Both the position numbers and the translations under genes were made by a program. Positions 34,046-44,198 of a stretch of 64,000 nt of DNA are shown here, one piece after another (the first letter of the stretch is position 1; each line of letters opens with the position of its first letter). Below the pieces are notes generated by a model, which had not been told where the DNA came from, ran no database searches, and saw nothing but the letters and a program-made list of their open reading frames with translations. The stretch is from Viola odorata (Eukaryota > Streptophyta > Magnoliopsida > Malpighiales > Violaceae), in the NCBI GenBank assembly GCA_963691705.1, contig OY829538.1:17510443-17574442 (forward strand), read 5' to 3'.

Positions 34046-36556
34046 ATGGCTTCAAGTTCAATGCAATCATCATCTACGACCGGGTCTGATTCAACGTCTT
34101 CTCTTTCAATTTCAAGTATCTTTGTAAGAGGAAAAATAGATATTGCATGGAATTACTGTGTAGAAGAAGTTGATCCTCCGGGAAGTAAAAGGAAGAAGCT
34201 TATTTGCAATTATTACAAGAAAGTGTTTTTGGTGGGGTATCAACCGATTATTGCAACACATTTGGATGCATATGTTTCAAAGAAAAGGACAGAACAAGAC
34301 GTAATTGTAGAACAAAATCTTTTTCTTACACCAAAAGTGCATACTAGACCATCGGGTAGTGGTGGTGGTGGTGTACAAGTTCAGGGAGGAAGTAAACGTA
34401 AAAAGACAATTGGAGCTTATTTTCTCTCAAGAATAGAACCTGGAGATCAACCAACGATCAGAAGTGTGATGCAAAGTCAGGAGGCCACAAAACAATATGA
34501 TTTAGCAGTTTCAAAATGGATGATTGATGCATCCATTCCTTTCAATGCTGTCAATTCTATCTATTTCCAACATATGATTGATGTCATTGCTGGGTATAAA
34601 GGTCCAAATCTGCATAGCCTCCACGGTTTCTTATTGAAGAGAAATGTTGAGGAGGTGTGAAATTATATTGACAACTTTCATAGGTCATGGAGAGAAACTG
34701 GATGCACCATAATGGCTGATGGGTGAACAGATCAATGCAGAAAGACTCTCATCAACTTCCTGGTTTATTCTCCCAAAGGTACTGTTTTCTTAAAAACCGT
34801 AGATGCCTATGATGCTTCCAAAACTGTTGTTATGTTGCATGGTTTGTTTAGAGAAGTTGTGCAATTTGTTGGGCCTGAAAATGTTGTGCACATTGTCACG
34901 GACAATGCTGCAAATTATGTCACAGCGGGAAGGGAATTAGAAGATGAATTTAGGACTTTGTTTTGGTTTCCATGTGTTGCTCATTGCATTAATTTAATAC
35001 TGCAAGATTATGAAAAGTTAGATGAAGTTGGTGATATTGTAGCTCATACTTCTAGGATAACTAAATACATCTACAATCATTGTTTTCTATTGCATTTGAT
35101 GCGACAATTCACTGAAGGAAGAGAGATATTATGTCCTGCACCTACTCAATTTGCCACTAATAAGCATATTAAGTCAAAAGGATGCTTTGAGAGTCATGGC
35201 TACATCTAGAGAGTGGGTTACTTCCTCTTATGCTAAGGAAATCAAGGGGAAAAGGTTTGAGAACGATGTCTCGGATCCTTGTTTTTGGAAGGAATGTGGT
35301 GTCATTGTTAAGCTCAATGAACCTCTAGTTCGTGTTTTGTGACTTGTTGATGGTGATGATCGACCAGCAATGCCATACATATATGAGGCTATTCACATAG
35401 CTAGAGCTGAGATGTTGAGAAGATTTCAGAGAAGGAAAAAAAAGGTTGATCCTTATATTAAGATTCTTGATGATCGATGGGTCCGTCAATTGCATAAAAA
35501 CCTTCTTGCAGCTGGGTTTTGGCTCAATCCTCAATTCCAGTACAATCCTAGTGAGGTGGACAAGCGTAGAAGCACTACTTCTGGGTTGTTTGACGTCATA
35601 GAGAGGTATGCTTATGGAAACAACACTTTGAAAAGTAAGTTGACAAGTGAGGTGAAGTTATTTCGAGGTGCAGAGGGGAATTTTGGTCGTCCTAGTGCAG
35701 TAGATGATCATTTTGTGATGTCTCCAGGTATTTTTTTAATAAAATGAGGCTATTCTTTTTTTCATTAATTTTATTAAGGTTTACTAAAAATATAGAAAAC
35801 TAATATCTTTATGTATAGATGAATGGTGGATGAACTATGGGAGTGATGCACCAGAGTTGTAAAATTTAGCTATCCGAGTTTTAAGTCAAACATGTAGTGC
35901 TTCTGGTTGTGAGCGAAATTAGAGCATGTTTGAGCATGTTCATTCAAAGAAAAGAAATAGATTGAAGCATCAAAGACTTAATGATTTGGTATATGTTCAT
36001 TACAATTTAAGGCTACAACAAAAGTACGTTTCTATACTTTTTACTTTTTATTTATCAACAATGTATAATTTTGAATTTTAACTCCAGTTGAGTTTGGACT
36101 AATTTGTTTGGCTACTGTAATTATGTAGGCAACTTGCTGATATTTTGGTTAATTAATGTAGGAGTTTAAAGAGTAGGAATTATGACCCTATAAACTTTAA
36201 GAAGTTTCGAGCTAATGATACTTGGATATTAGAAGATGAACCACAAAGTCTAACAAGTTTTGAATTAGAGGCTTTTCGAAATGATATGGAAGCATGTAAC
36301 ATTCAAGATGTCCCTAATGATGGTAAGTTGGTAACTACTTACTTATTATAAAAGTTGTTGATATGAAACTATTGTTGTTAATTTATTGATTCTTTATTTT
36401 TATGTTTTATTTGATAATACTAGAGTTAAACCTTCAAGATGTGCTTGATGATGAGAATGATGAAGATGAAGGAATTGAAAGTGGATTTTTTGTTCAAGAC
36501 ATTTTCGAAAATGCTAGTGACTTAACCTCTCAATGGGTTACCAATCCATGGAATTA
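34046..36556 (+). pseudogene. hAT transposase pseudogene (BED / DUF659 / C-terminal dimerisation)
   Basis: Starts MASSSMQSSSTTGSDST after an apparent 5'-UTR intron (AG at 34033). A BED-type finger at residues 35-75 has lost a ligand (CNYYKK where CNYC is expected). The DUF659 region follows (GCTIMADG, then TDQCRKTLIN, with a TGA where the conserved Trp belongs). The C-terminal hAT dimerisation domain is on the exon near 35,819-36,024 (SASGCERN, stop, SMFEHVHSKKRNRLKH). Acidic C-terminal exons lie at about 36,162-36,321 and 36,422-36,556. I count five in-frame stops: three at TGA (34658-34660, about 34,723, about 35,340) and two in the dimerisation exon. There is also a frameshift near 35,155-35,180. 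The protein cannot be made as it stands. Confidence 0.88.
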
Positions 36557-36565
36557 ATAATTTTA

Positions 36566-36782
36566 TAATTTGAATATTTAAGTGTGTTTGAACTTTGAAT
36601 ATCATTTCATTTGAATGTTGGATTGTTTTTTTATTTTGTAATTTGGATAATTAAGTGTGTTTGAACTTTGAATATCATTTTATTTTAATGTTGGATTGTT
36701 TTTTTATTTTGTAATTTGGATATTTAAGTGTTTGAACTTTGAATATCATTTCATTTTAATATTGGCTTGTTTCTTTATTTTT
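36566..36782 (+). repeat. Three 73-bp tandem repeats in the hAT element
   Basis: Copies start at 36566, 36639 and 36712. Each reads TAATTTGGATATTTAAGTGT followed by a TTTGAACTTTGAATATCATT block. They lie just after the transposase stop, in the presumed 3' UTR. Confidence 0.85.
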
Positions 36783-37145
36783 AATTTTTGATCTACTTCA
36801 TATTTTATTTTGATGTATTTCAGTATTATAAAATGCTACATCTATTAGACAGAAAACCAGTCAGTTCAATTTGGTTCAATTATCTAAGATTGAACGGTTC
36901 GATATGTGAGCGACCCGGAACGATCCAACGGGTCAATCCGGTTGAACCCGGTTCAAACCGGTCCAACGGTCATTCCGGGTCGGTTTTTAAAACTATGCAA
37001 TTAATAGAGATTTGTCATAAAGCAAATATGCCCACAAATATTAATTGTAAACAGAAAACAAGTGCATGATTACTATAAAATAACAACCCTGATGCTAATG
37101 AGTGTGACTCTCGTACAAAATGTTCAATTTGTCTTCCATGGACTT

Positions 37146-39290
37146 TTACTTTTCAGCCATGATCATCATGTCCTCGTTGTTTTCTTCTTCCTTTTCTCTC
37201 AGGATTTTAACCTCTTCGGTAAGTTTTTGTTCCATAATTTTCATTTTATTCTCCAAAGTTTTGATCGCATTTGTAGAGCTATGATCGACTGCTGAATCCG
37301 TCAAATAATAATCAAGTACGATTTAATACTGACATACAAAATGAATTGTGTACAGTGATAAGAAGTTCATTCCACTGAGACAAAAGAATAAATTCCGATT
37401 TGATATGATGACCAATACAATAAGAGTAAAAATGTCGGTTTGTTTTGTTGAAAATGATTAACAAAATACTAACGAAATAGTGTAATTGAAAATGGACAAA
37501 GTCCAGAGATTGATTGTGTGAACAAGTATGATAAAAGATCCTAGCAAAGGCAAATATAAGGCTATGATTCAAGCATTAATTGATCATTGATTCAAAGATA
37601 TTTGTTTCTAAATCTAATCATGCATTCACTCTAGTCTCAAAGAGCCTTGAACTCAGATCAATCTCAGGTTTCGTATTCCGCAACCTTTGTAATCCGCAAC
37701 CTTTGGGAACTACTTTAATTATTCATATTAGAGATTAAGATGATCAGACTTAAACCTAACATAGACAATATTGGCATTAAATCAATGAATGGATGAACAC
37801 AAATATATAAACCATATAAAACAATTAGATCTCACAATTAAATTGAATCATAAACCTTTATTGCCTTCACTAGAAAATAAAAATTTAGCTAGACATAAAA
37901 AAAAAAATTAAAAAACATAAAAAACCCATTGTCTCAAGGAAGAAGACGAAGGGAGTTGCGTTCAAAACTTAAACTAAAACCAGAGAGTAAAAAGATGAAA
38001 TTGTTTATAATCAAGGAATGATTAAATAATATTTTCTTCCCTTAATTATCTCCTAAAATTCTGATATAAAATTGTATCTAATTAGCTAGATAAGATGACG
38101 TTTACATCCTTGTTCGATCTTATACAGGCAGTTGGATTGGGACTCTGAAAGTGTTGTGAGGCTAGTGCTCTAAAGGTAGACTCGGTGAAAGCTCTTAGGG
38201 TCGGGCTTGGAAGTAAAAACCCCAATTTATTCCTCAAAATTAGTGCACAATAAAGCTACAACTTATTCCTTCACGGAGCAACGCACCTTGGAGCCCATAA
38301 ATCATGTCACGCTTGACCCCAAGTCCATATCCTTTCACCCTTCCAAACCAGTTTGGGCCAAATACATATTGTAAAGCCTCATCCTCGGAAGCATTCGAGT
38401 GAGTTCTCAAATGCTCACAGCAAGAACTCTACAATTAAATGATAAAATTAGACAACATATTCAATAGGGATGACAATTCCGTCCGTGAATATGGATATCC
38501 GCCCAATACCCGCATATTGTGGGTATTTTGCGGGTATGGATATACCCGCACCCGCAAAGTACGGGTATGGATGTGGGTATGGATAATGCTTACCCGCTCC
38601 AATACCCGCACTAAATACTCGCAATACATATATATAATATTTTAATTTATAATTATATTTATTTACCAAGCTTGAACCTTCTCTGCTTGTTGGAAAAAGA
38701 TGCAGCAATATTATTTATAATATTAATGTATTGCAGTAACACTATTATTAATCAGATTGTTTACTTGCATCATTTTCAAAATAGTAAACCACTTATAATT
38801 TAAAATTCAAACTATTATAAAAATTTAAGTACATGGTCCAAAATATAAATTAAAAAATTCAATTTTCTTGTTAGATCGGTGAAAATAAAAATTTGCGGGT
38901 ATCCGCGGGTACAATTATCTTTTCTTTACTCGCTCCATATGGATGCGGGTGCGGTTATGAATTACCCGTAAATTTGCGAGTGCAGATATGGATAGTGCTT
39001 TACCTGCTACATAGCACTATCCATACCCGCCCAATTACCATCCCTAGTATTCAAGCAACATATAATAAGTATTAAATATGGGGCAAGAAAAGAAAGGATC
39101 GGTTAGGAAGAGAGCAATAACGTTGAAACTTAATGAAATTACACTCACAAGAGCATCTTCAGCTGACTCGATAACTTTGCCATTTTTTCGAGTGTGGGAT
39201 CGACATAAAAATTGAACCCGCTCTGGCGACTATCCTTCATCCCTCTTCTGCAACCATTAAGAAACAACAAAATAAGTATAACAATTAGCA
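37146..39290 (-). pseudogene. En/Spm-type (Transposase_24-like) pseudogene fragments
   Basis: Three minus-strand segments, in order, resemble the plant En/Spm-associated protein family. (1) 39,290-39,149 reads SHTRKNGKVIESAEDAL, the family's HTRK...AxxAxE motif, and ends at a GTGAGT donor. (2) 38,413-38,240 reads EDEALQYVFGPNWFGRVKGY, the family's VFGxxxxGRVxGxG motif. (3) 37,298-37,146 is a coiled coil (STNAIKTLENKMKIMEQKL and following) ending in TAA. The interval between segments 1 and 2 contains a hAT MITE. The upstream part of the gene is missing, so I treat this as a relic. No CACTA ends were found next to it. Confidence 0.6.
38465..39046. mobile_element. hAT-like MITE (TAGGGATG family)
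   Basis: A 582-bp element ending TAGGGATGACAATT and, in complement, TAGGGATGGTAATT. The flanking octamers ATATTCAA (38457-38464) and GTATTCAA (39047-39054) match at 7 of 8 bases. The interior is full of GGGTAT/ATACCC motifs near both ends. It lies in the putative intron of the En/Spm-like relic. This is a different family from the CCGGTT-rich hAT MITEs. Confidence 0.8.
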
Positions 39291-39419
39291 TTAACTTTCA
39301 CAATAAAGTGCTTGCAAATATGAGAAAATAAGACCACCTACTAGCTATTGGTATCTAATTAAACAGAGCTGCTGACAATTGTAATGAAATAAACTGAAAT
39401 GAGCTTGTATAATTAGGTG

Positions 39420-40190
39420 GAACTTACAATCTCATCTCTCAATCAAGCATAAGTTTCTTCTCCATCTAAGAATCCAGTTCCAAGATCCATTCCAAAATCC
39501 CATCTGACCAGTGTTTTTGGAACCGGACCGGACCGGCCGGTTCGGTTCGGTTCAACTGGATTTTTTGGGTTTCCGGTCTGATTCGGCCTATCAGACCGAA
39601 ATGCATGTGACCCGGGTTGGACCGGCCGAACCGGCCGGTTTTTTGACAACCGGCGAACCGGACGGTTCGATAGCAACCCGGCTGGTTCAATGCAAAACGA
39701 CGCCGTTTTGAACCCAAAATCCAAAACGGCGTCGTTTTGATTTTTTAATATTTGTTTATTAATTTTTTTTTTAGAAAAATAGAAAATTTTATGTGCCTAA
39801 CTAAAACGGCGCCGTTTTGGTTTGGCCAAAACGACGCCGTTTTGGTTTTGGTTATTTTTTTTATTTTTTTTTTGAAAATTTGATGGGCCGGCCCGTTACA
39901 GGCATGGGTCAGCCCATCAGAATTTAAAAACCAGCCGGTTCAATCCGGTTAAATTATCTAAGATTGAACGGTTCGATATGTGTCCGGTTCAAAACGGTCC
40001 AATGATTCAATCCGGTTTTTTCTGGTTGAACCCGGTCGAACCATGAAATTTTCATTTCCGGTTCGTTGTCCGATCCGGTTCCAAAAAAACTGCATCTGAC
40101 TAATACAATACTCTTTTATCTATTGACAAAAAATATAATCGCGAGTAAAGACTCATCAAAAGTTGCTCTCCTACCCGAATATCCTTCCAA
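39420..40190 (-). pseudogene. LINE ORF2 fragment split by a hAT MITE
   Basis: On the minus strand, 40,190-40,101 reads FWKDIRVGEQLLMSLYSRLY, typical of the linker before the zf-RVT domain of plant LINE ORF2 (FWxDxWxGxxxLxxxFPRLY). It continues across the MITE insertion site into 39,508-39,420 with a stop and frame changes. The hAT MITE at 39509-40092 sits inside it. Only a fragment remains. Confidence 0.55.
39509..40092. mobile_element. hAT MITE (CCGGTT-rich family)
   Basis: A 584-bp element with ends CAGTGTTTTTGGAACCGGAC and, in complement, CAGTTTTTTTGGAACCGGAT, flanked by a perfect 8-bp duplication CATCTGAC at 39501-39508 and 40093-40100. The interior carries four palindromic blocks of the AAAACGRCGYCGTTTT type (at about 39693, 39722, 39802 and 39826) and a GGGCCGGCCC stretch, closely like the MITE at 16353. 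Confidence 0.92.
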
Positions 40191-40200
40191 AATAATATAG

Positions 40201-40284
40201 TCTCGCAATTTCCTAAAACTATAATTAGATTATCTCAAAACTTCTCGCAATTTCCTAAAACTATAATTAGATTATCTCAAAACT
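40201..40284. repeat. 42-bp tandem duplication
   Basis: TCTCGCAATTTCCTAAAACT and the next 22 bases occur twice in direct succession, apparently without differences (40201-40242 and 40243-40284). Confidence 0.9.
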
Positions 40285-40498
40285 TCACATTTTCTTTTTT
40301 GATTAATGTGATTTTTTAAATTAATATATTAATTAAAGACGATGATTAATTATAATTTTAATTAACTAATTACGTATTTTATTATTATCACATGCTCCGG
40401 AAAAAAACTAGTAGAGAACAAACAATTGCACTTTCTAAAAGCACAACTTGAGGCAAACCCTACACCTCAATTGTTATTATTATTATTATTATATATAA

Positions 40499-40507
<9 letters not shown>

Positions 40508-40555
<48 letters not shown>
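40508..40555. repeat. (AT)n microsatellite
   Basis: About 24 uninterrupted AT units, preceded by an (ATT)n run at about 40474-40490. Confidence 0.95.
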
Positions 40556-40557
<2 letters not shown>

Positions 40558-41225
40558 TAGAATTGTAAATTGGCTAAATTCTTATTTTAGTCCCTACATC
40601 TATTTAAAAATCTAAAATTAGACTTTACAATTGTCTTTGGCTAAAATTGATACTCAGGTTTATATAATTGGCTGAAATCAATCCAATTGATTTAATTTAA
40701 TTAATTTTATTTTTCAAAACTTCCAAAAAAAAATGTTATTCCTTAATAACAAAGATATATAAGAATAAAATATTTTATTATTATTATTTTGACCATGTTA
40801 TCGTAGGATATTAGTAAAGAAACCTATTTTTTGGAATTTTTTTAAAATAAAAATTAATTAAATTAAATTAATTGGACTGATTTCAGCAAATTATACAAAT
40901 ATGAGGATCAATTTCAACTAAAGATAAACATGAAGACTTATTCTAGGACAAACGCGTATAAGATTTGATGAATCTGTTAAGATTGGTACAGTGGTGAGGG
41001 GTTAATTAGAGAGACATTTAAAATAATAATCATAATTAATGGCATGGGTATTGCTCCTTAAGTACCCCTACAATCGGTAATCTAATTACATGCATATGGT
41101 TCCCCTTCCATTGATCAACTTCAATCTATTTACAGTTCTTCTTGAAGCTAACCAATAGAAAATCCTTTTCTTTGATCATAATAGCTATAGCTTGCAATCG
41201 AGAGCTTCATCAAAGTCATAATAAA

Positions 41226-41723
41226 ATGGAAAGGGCATACTCCATAAAAATCCAGCCACCGAAATTTGGTAATCTGATTACTATCCTCAGCATCGATGGA
41301 GGAGGAATTAGAGGAACCATTCCTGGTGTCATTCTTGCTTACCTTGAATCTCAACTTCAGGTTATTTTTTATTTTTATTTTTATTTTAATCGTCTTCTCT
41401 ATCCATTTGATGAACTTTCAAATTAATTAAAGAGGTCAAACAAAAATCACTGGGTCTACACAAATAATTAGTTAATTTTTTTAATTTTTTTTTGGGATTG
41501 CTTGTGTTTTAATTAATTCAGGAGCTTGATGGAGAGGACGTAAGGCTTGCAGATTACTTTGACATAATCACAGGAACAAGTACTGGTGGACTCATCACTG
41601 CCATGTTGGCTGCACCTAATCAAGATGAACGACCTCTCTTCGCTGCCAAAGATGTAGTCCCCTTTTACCTTCAACATAGCCCTCAAATCTTCCCACAAAC
41701 TAGGTACTTAATAATTGTTAATA

Positions 41724-41765
<42 letters not shown>

Positions 41766-43773
41766 TTTCTCTACCGTACAAAGTGGACCGACATGGTGCG
41801 AAAAAGATTGATTGTTAAAATTTTAAGAAGATGTCAATGGACATGTAACTCATTTGTTGTCTGGCTGGTGAGATTCAGTAAGAACTCGGACATATGATCA
41901 AATCTCACCCCGCATATAAAAAAAATCTTATAAAGGAAATTAAAAATGAATGCAGGGGTGTGTTTGCTTGGATGGTGAATCTTTGGAAAGCATTAACTGG
42001 ACCAAAATATGATGGGAAGTATTTGCATATGATAGTGAGGAAGATGCTTGGGGAAACAAAGTTGCACCAAACATTGACCAACGTTGTTATCCCTACTTTT
42101 GACATCAAGAGGCTCCAGCCCACCATCTTCTCTTCTTATCAGGTTATATATAATTCTAATTGCTTTTGTTTTTTTCGATCGGTTCCTCAATCGAGTGTCT
42201 TTTATAGTACTATTTTGATATGAGACTAATTTCGTTCTAAAATTTACTTTTCATTTTTACGTAGAAGTCGTAGCTAGCTAGTAATTAAATTGTTAAGTTT
42301 CATGCGCAGGTGAGCTCCCGCCCAACCATAGATGTTCCACTTGCAGATATCTGTGTAGCAACCTCTGCAGCTCCAACTTATCTACCTGGACATTACATCA
42401 AGAGCCAAGACGCCCTTGGCAATGTTGAAGAATTCAACCTCATCGATGGAGGCATAGCTGCCAATAACCCTGTAAGTACTGGAAATCATGTTATATATGT
42501 CTAAAATAATCCTAAAATACTTATATTTGGATTGCGACCGAATTATATATTCTAAAAATTTCATTGTTTACCCACTATGAATGGAACCCCATAATTAAAG
42601 AGATAGATGTGCTATAACTTCATGTGCATTTTTTTTTACATCTAGTTGATATATGTAAAACCTACGAAAAGTTACTGTACACTTTACTCTTTTTAGTGTA
42701 AAACCTACTGAAAGTTACTGTGCTAAAAAGACAATTAATATCGTCCAGAGGGAGTATATTGTATCTATTATTTTAATACTAATTTTAAATCAATATAAGT
42801 AATTGTTACTCTCTAAAAAAATACATATACATACACAAAAGTTTGTACTTTAGGGATGACTTCCTTACTAGTCTCAAATTAACTTCCCTAACAAAAAGAT
42901 GTGCTTTACCATATCTAACTAACTCTAGCTATCTTGGTGAAATTGTAATCTTTAAGTAGACAAGAAAATACATTTGAAACTCCTGTGTCCATATATATAT
43001 ATTTGGTCCTTACTGCCATGGATTGGAAGCAGACATTGGTGGCGATTGCTGAAGTGACCAAAGAGATAACGAAAGAAAATCCAGATTTCTTCCCCATGAA
43101 GCCCATGGATTATGGGCGTTTCGTCGTGATCTCGATCGGCTGCGGCTCCAATAAGACTGGAGAAAGGTACAACGTTAACATGTGTTCCAAATGAGGTGTC
43201 ATAGGTTGGTTATTTTAGAATGGCTCTACCCCATTAATCAGCTGCTACAACAATGCCTGCGGTGATATGGTTGATTACCACAACAGTGTCGTTTTTCAAG
43301 CCCTTCGTTCTGAAGACTACTACCTTCGAATCGATGTAATTCTCCTTTATCCCACTTGCAACATTTTAGTAAGCAATTAGAATTACTAGCACACCATTAT
43401 TAGCTCTAACTTTGTGTTGCAAAATCAGGACGATGACCTGCGCGGAGATCTATCTTCGGTGGATGTAGCTACCGCGGAAAACTTGCAAAATCTGGAGAAA
43501 ACAGGCAACCAGTTGTTGAAGAAACCTGTTTCGCGCGTAAATTTGAGTACCGGACTGTACGAACCTGTTGAGAATGGTGGCACCAACGAGGAAGCACTTC
43601 AAAGGTAAATGGACAATGCAGTTTTTGGGTCTTTTTTTTTTCTTTTTTCCAATCTTGAATTGCAGCATGTCAATATCAAACAAGTCTCTCTTGAATGCAG
43701 GTTTGCGAAACTACTTTCAGAGGAAAGGAAAGTTCGGCACTCAAGATCACCAACTACCAGAAAAGGAAAGTAA
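41226..43773 (+). pseudogene. Patatin-like phospholipase (PLP type) with two premature stops
   Basis: Seven exons: 41226-41360, 41522-41703, 41956-42142, 42310-42471, 43033-43335, 43429-43604, 43701-43773, all with GT-AG borders and consistent phase, giving 406 codons, the usual patatin-like length. Patatins are lipid acyl hydrolases with a Ser-Asp dyad. Seen here: the oxyanion loop DGGGIRG (24-30), the nucleophile motif GTSTGG (Ser65) and the catalytic DGG (Asp214), all intact. Exon 5 carries TGA at 43192-43194 (residue 276, where family members have Trp in KWGVLGW) and TAG at 43216-43218 (residue 284). The C-terminal helix region with VSRVNLSTG and NEEALQRFAKLLSEER is otherwise preserved. 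A truncated 275-residue protein with the whole active site is possible. An in-frame Met at 41142 is less likely as start, since homologues begin close to [12 protein letters not shown]. An (AT)n run lies in intron 2. Confidence 0.85.
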
Positions 43774-44198
43774 ACCACTTGTAGCAGTGATTTTCCGTTC
43801 CCCAACTGGAAATGCACTTAGTTTATTTCTCATGTAATATTTGAACCCTTGGGCAAAATAAAGCAACTTCCGTTGAACTGATTCAAAAGAAATACAGAAC
43901 TTATAGCGCAGACACTGAAATAAACAGTACATGCGCGCATAATCCTACGCTCACATCACATCAATAAACTTGTGCAACTCTATTAATAATGCCTGATTTC
44001 TAAAGACAGTCCAGATGTACAAAGACCAGTATAAGAGTAGGCCGCGTTTCCATTGAATCTCTCTCAGCAAGTGATTGAATATCTACAGCTACGGCACAAA
44101 CCGAATAAAGTAATATTTTGCCTATGAAATAAAAGAATACCTCACTTCACTTGTCTTGCACTCAAAACTTCAAACTATGAAAATATTTGCTCTCTAAA
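43774..44198. other. Convergent 3' ends
   Basis: The 425 bp between the patatin stop and the CTLH/CRA gene stop. Both genes point into it, so it should hold two 3' UTRs. No terminator or polyadenylation site is distinctive enough to place. Confidence 0.4.

Larger units (their letters stand above)
32943..36997 (+). mobile_element. Complete but inactive hAT transposon
   Basis: A 4,055-bp element with inverted ends CATAGTTTTAAAAATGGACC and CATAGTTTTAAAAACCGACC (complement), flanked by a perfect 8-bp duplication CAATTAAT at 32935-32942 and 36998-37005. CCGGTT/GACCGG motifs fill both sub-terminal regions. It carries one plus-strand transposase gene broken by stops, and three 73-bp tandem repeats after the gene. 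The termini resemble those of the small hAT MITEs at 16353 and 39509, so this is the type of element that could have mobilised them. Confidence 0.93.
40101..41225. other. 5' flank of the patatin pseudogene
   Basis: Apart from the LINE debris and the tandem duplication, this holds an AT dinucleotide tract (40508-40555) and AT-rich sequence. It should include the former promoter of the patatin gene, but no element can be assigned with confidence. Confidence 0.4.

Noticed and set aside
38435..39075. Tyr/Gly-rich frames on both strands
   Set aside because: They are translations of GGGTAT/ATACCC repeats in the TAGGGATG-type MITE.
41142..41225. Upstream in-frame Met for the patatin gene
   Set aside because: Patatin-like proteins begin shortly before the IQPP...[10 protein letters not shown] segment; the upstream 28 residues do not resemble a signal peptide of the family.
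42640..42760. Possible MITE end (CAGAGGGAGTATA) in patatin intron 4
   Set aside because: Only one terminus is visible and no matching inverted end could be placed, so it is not listed as an element.
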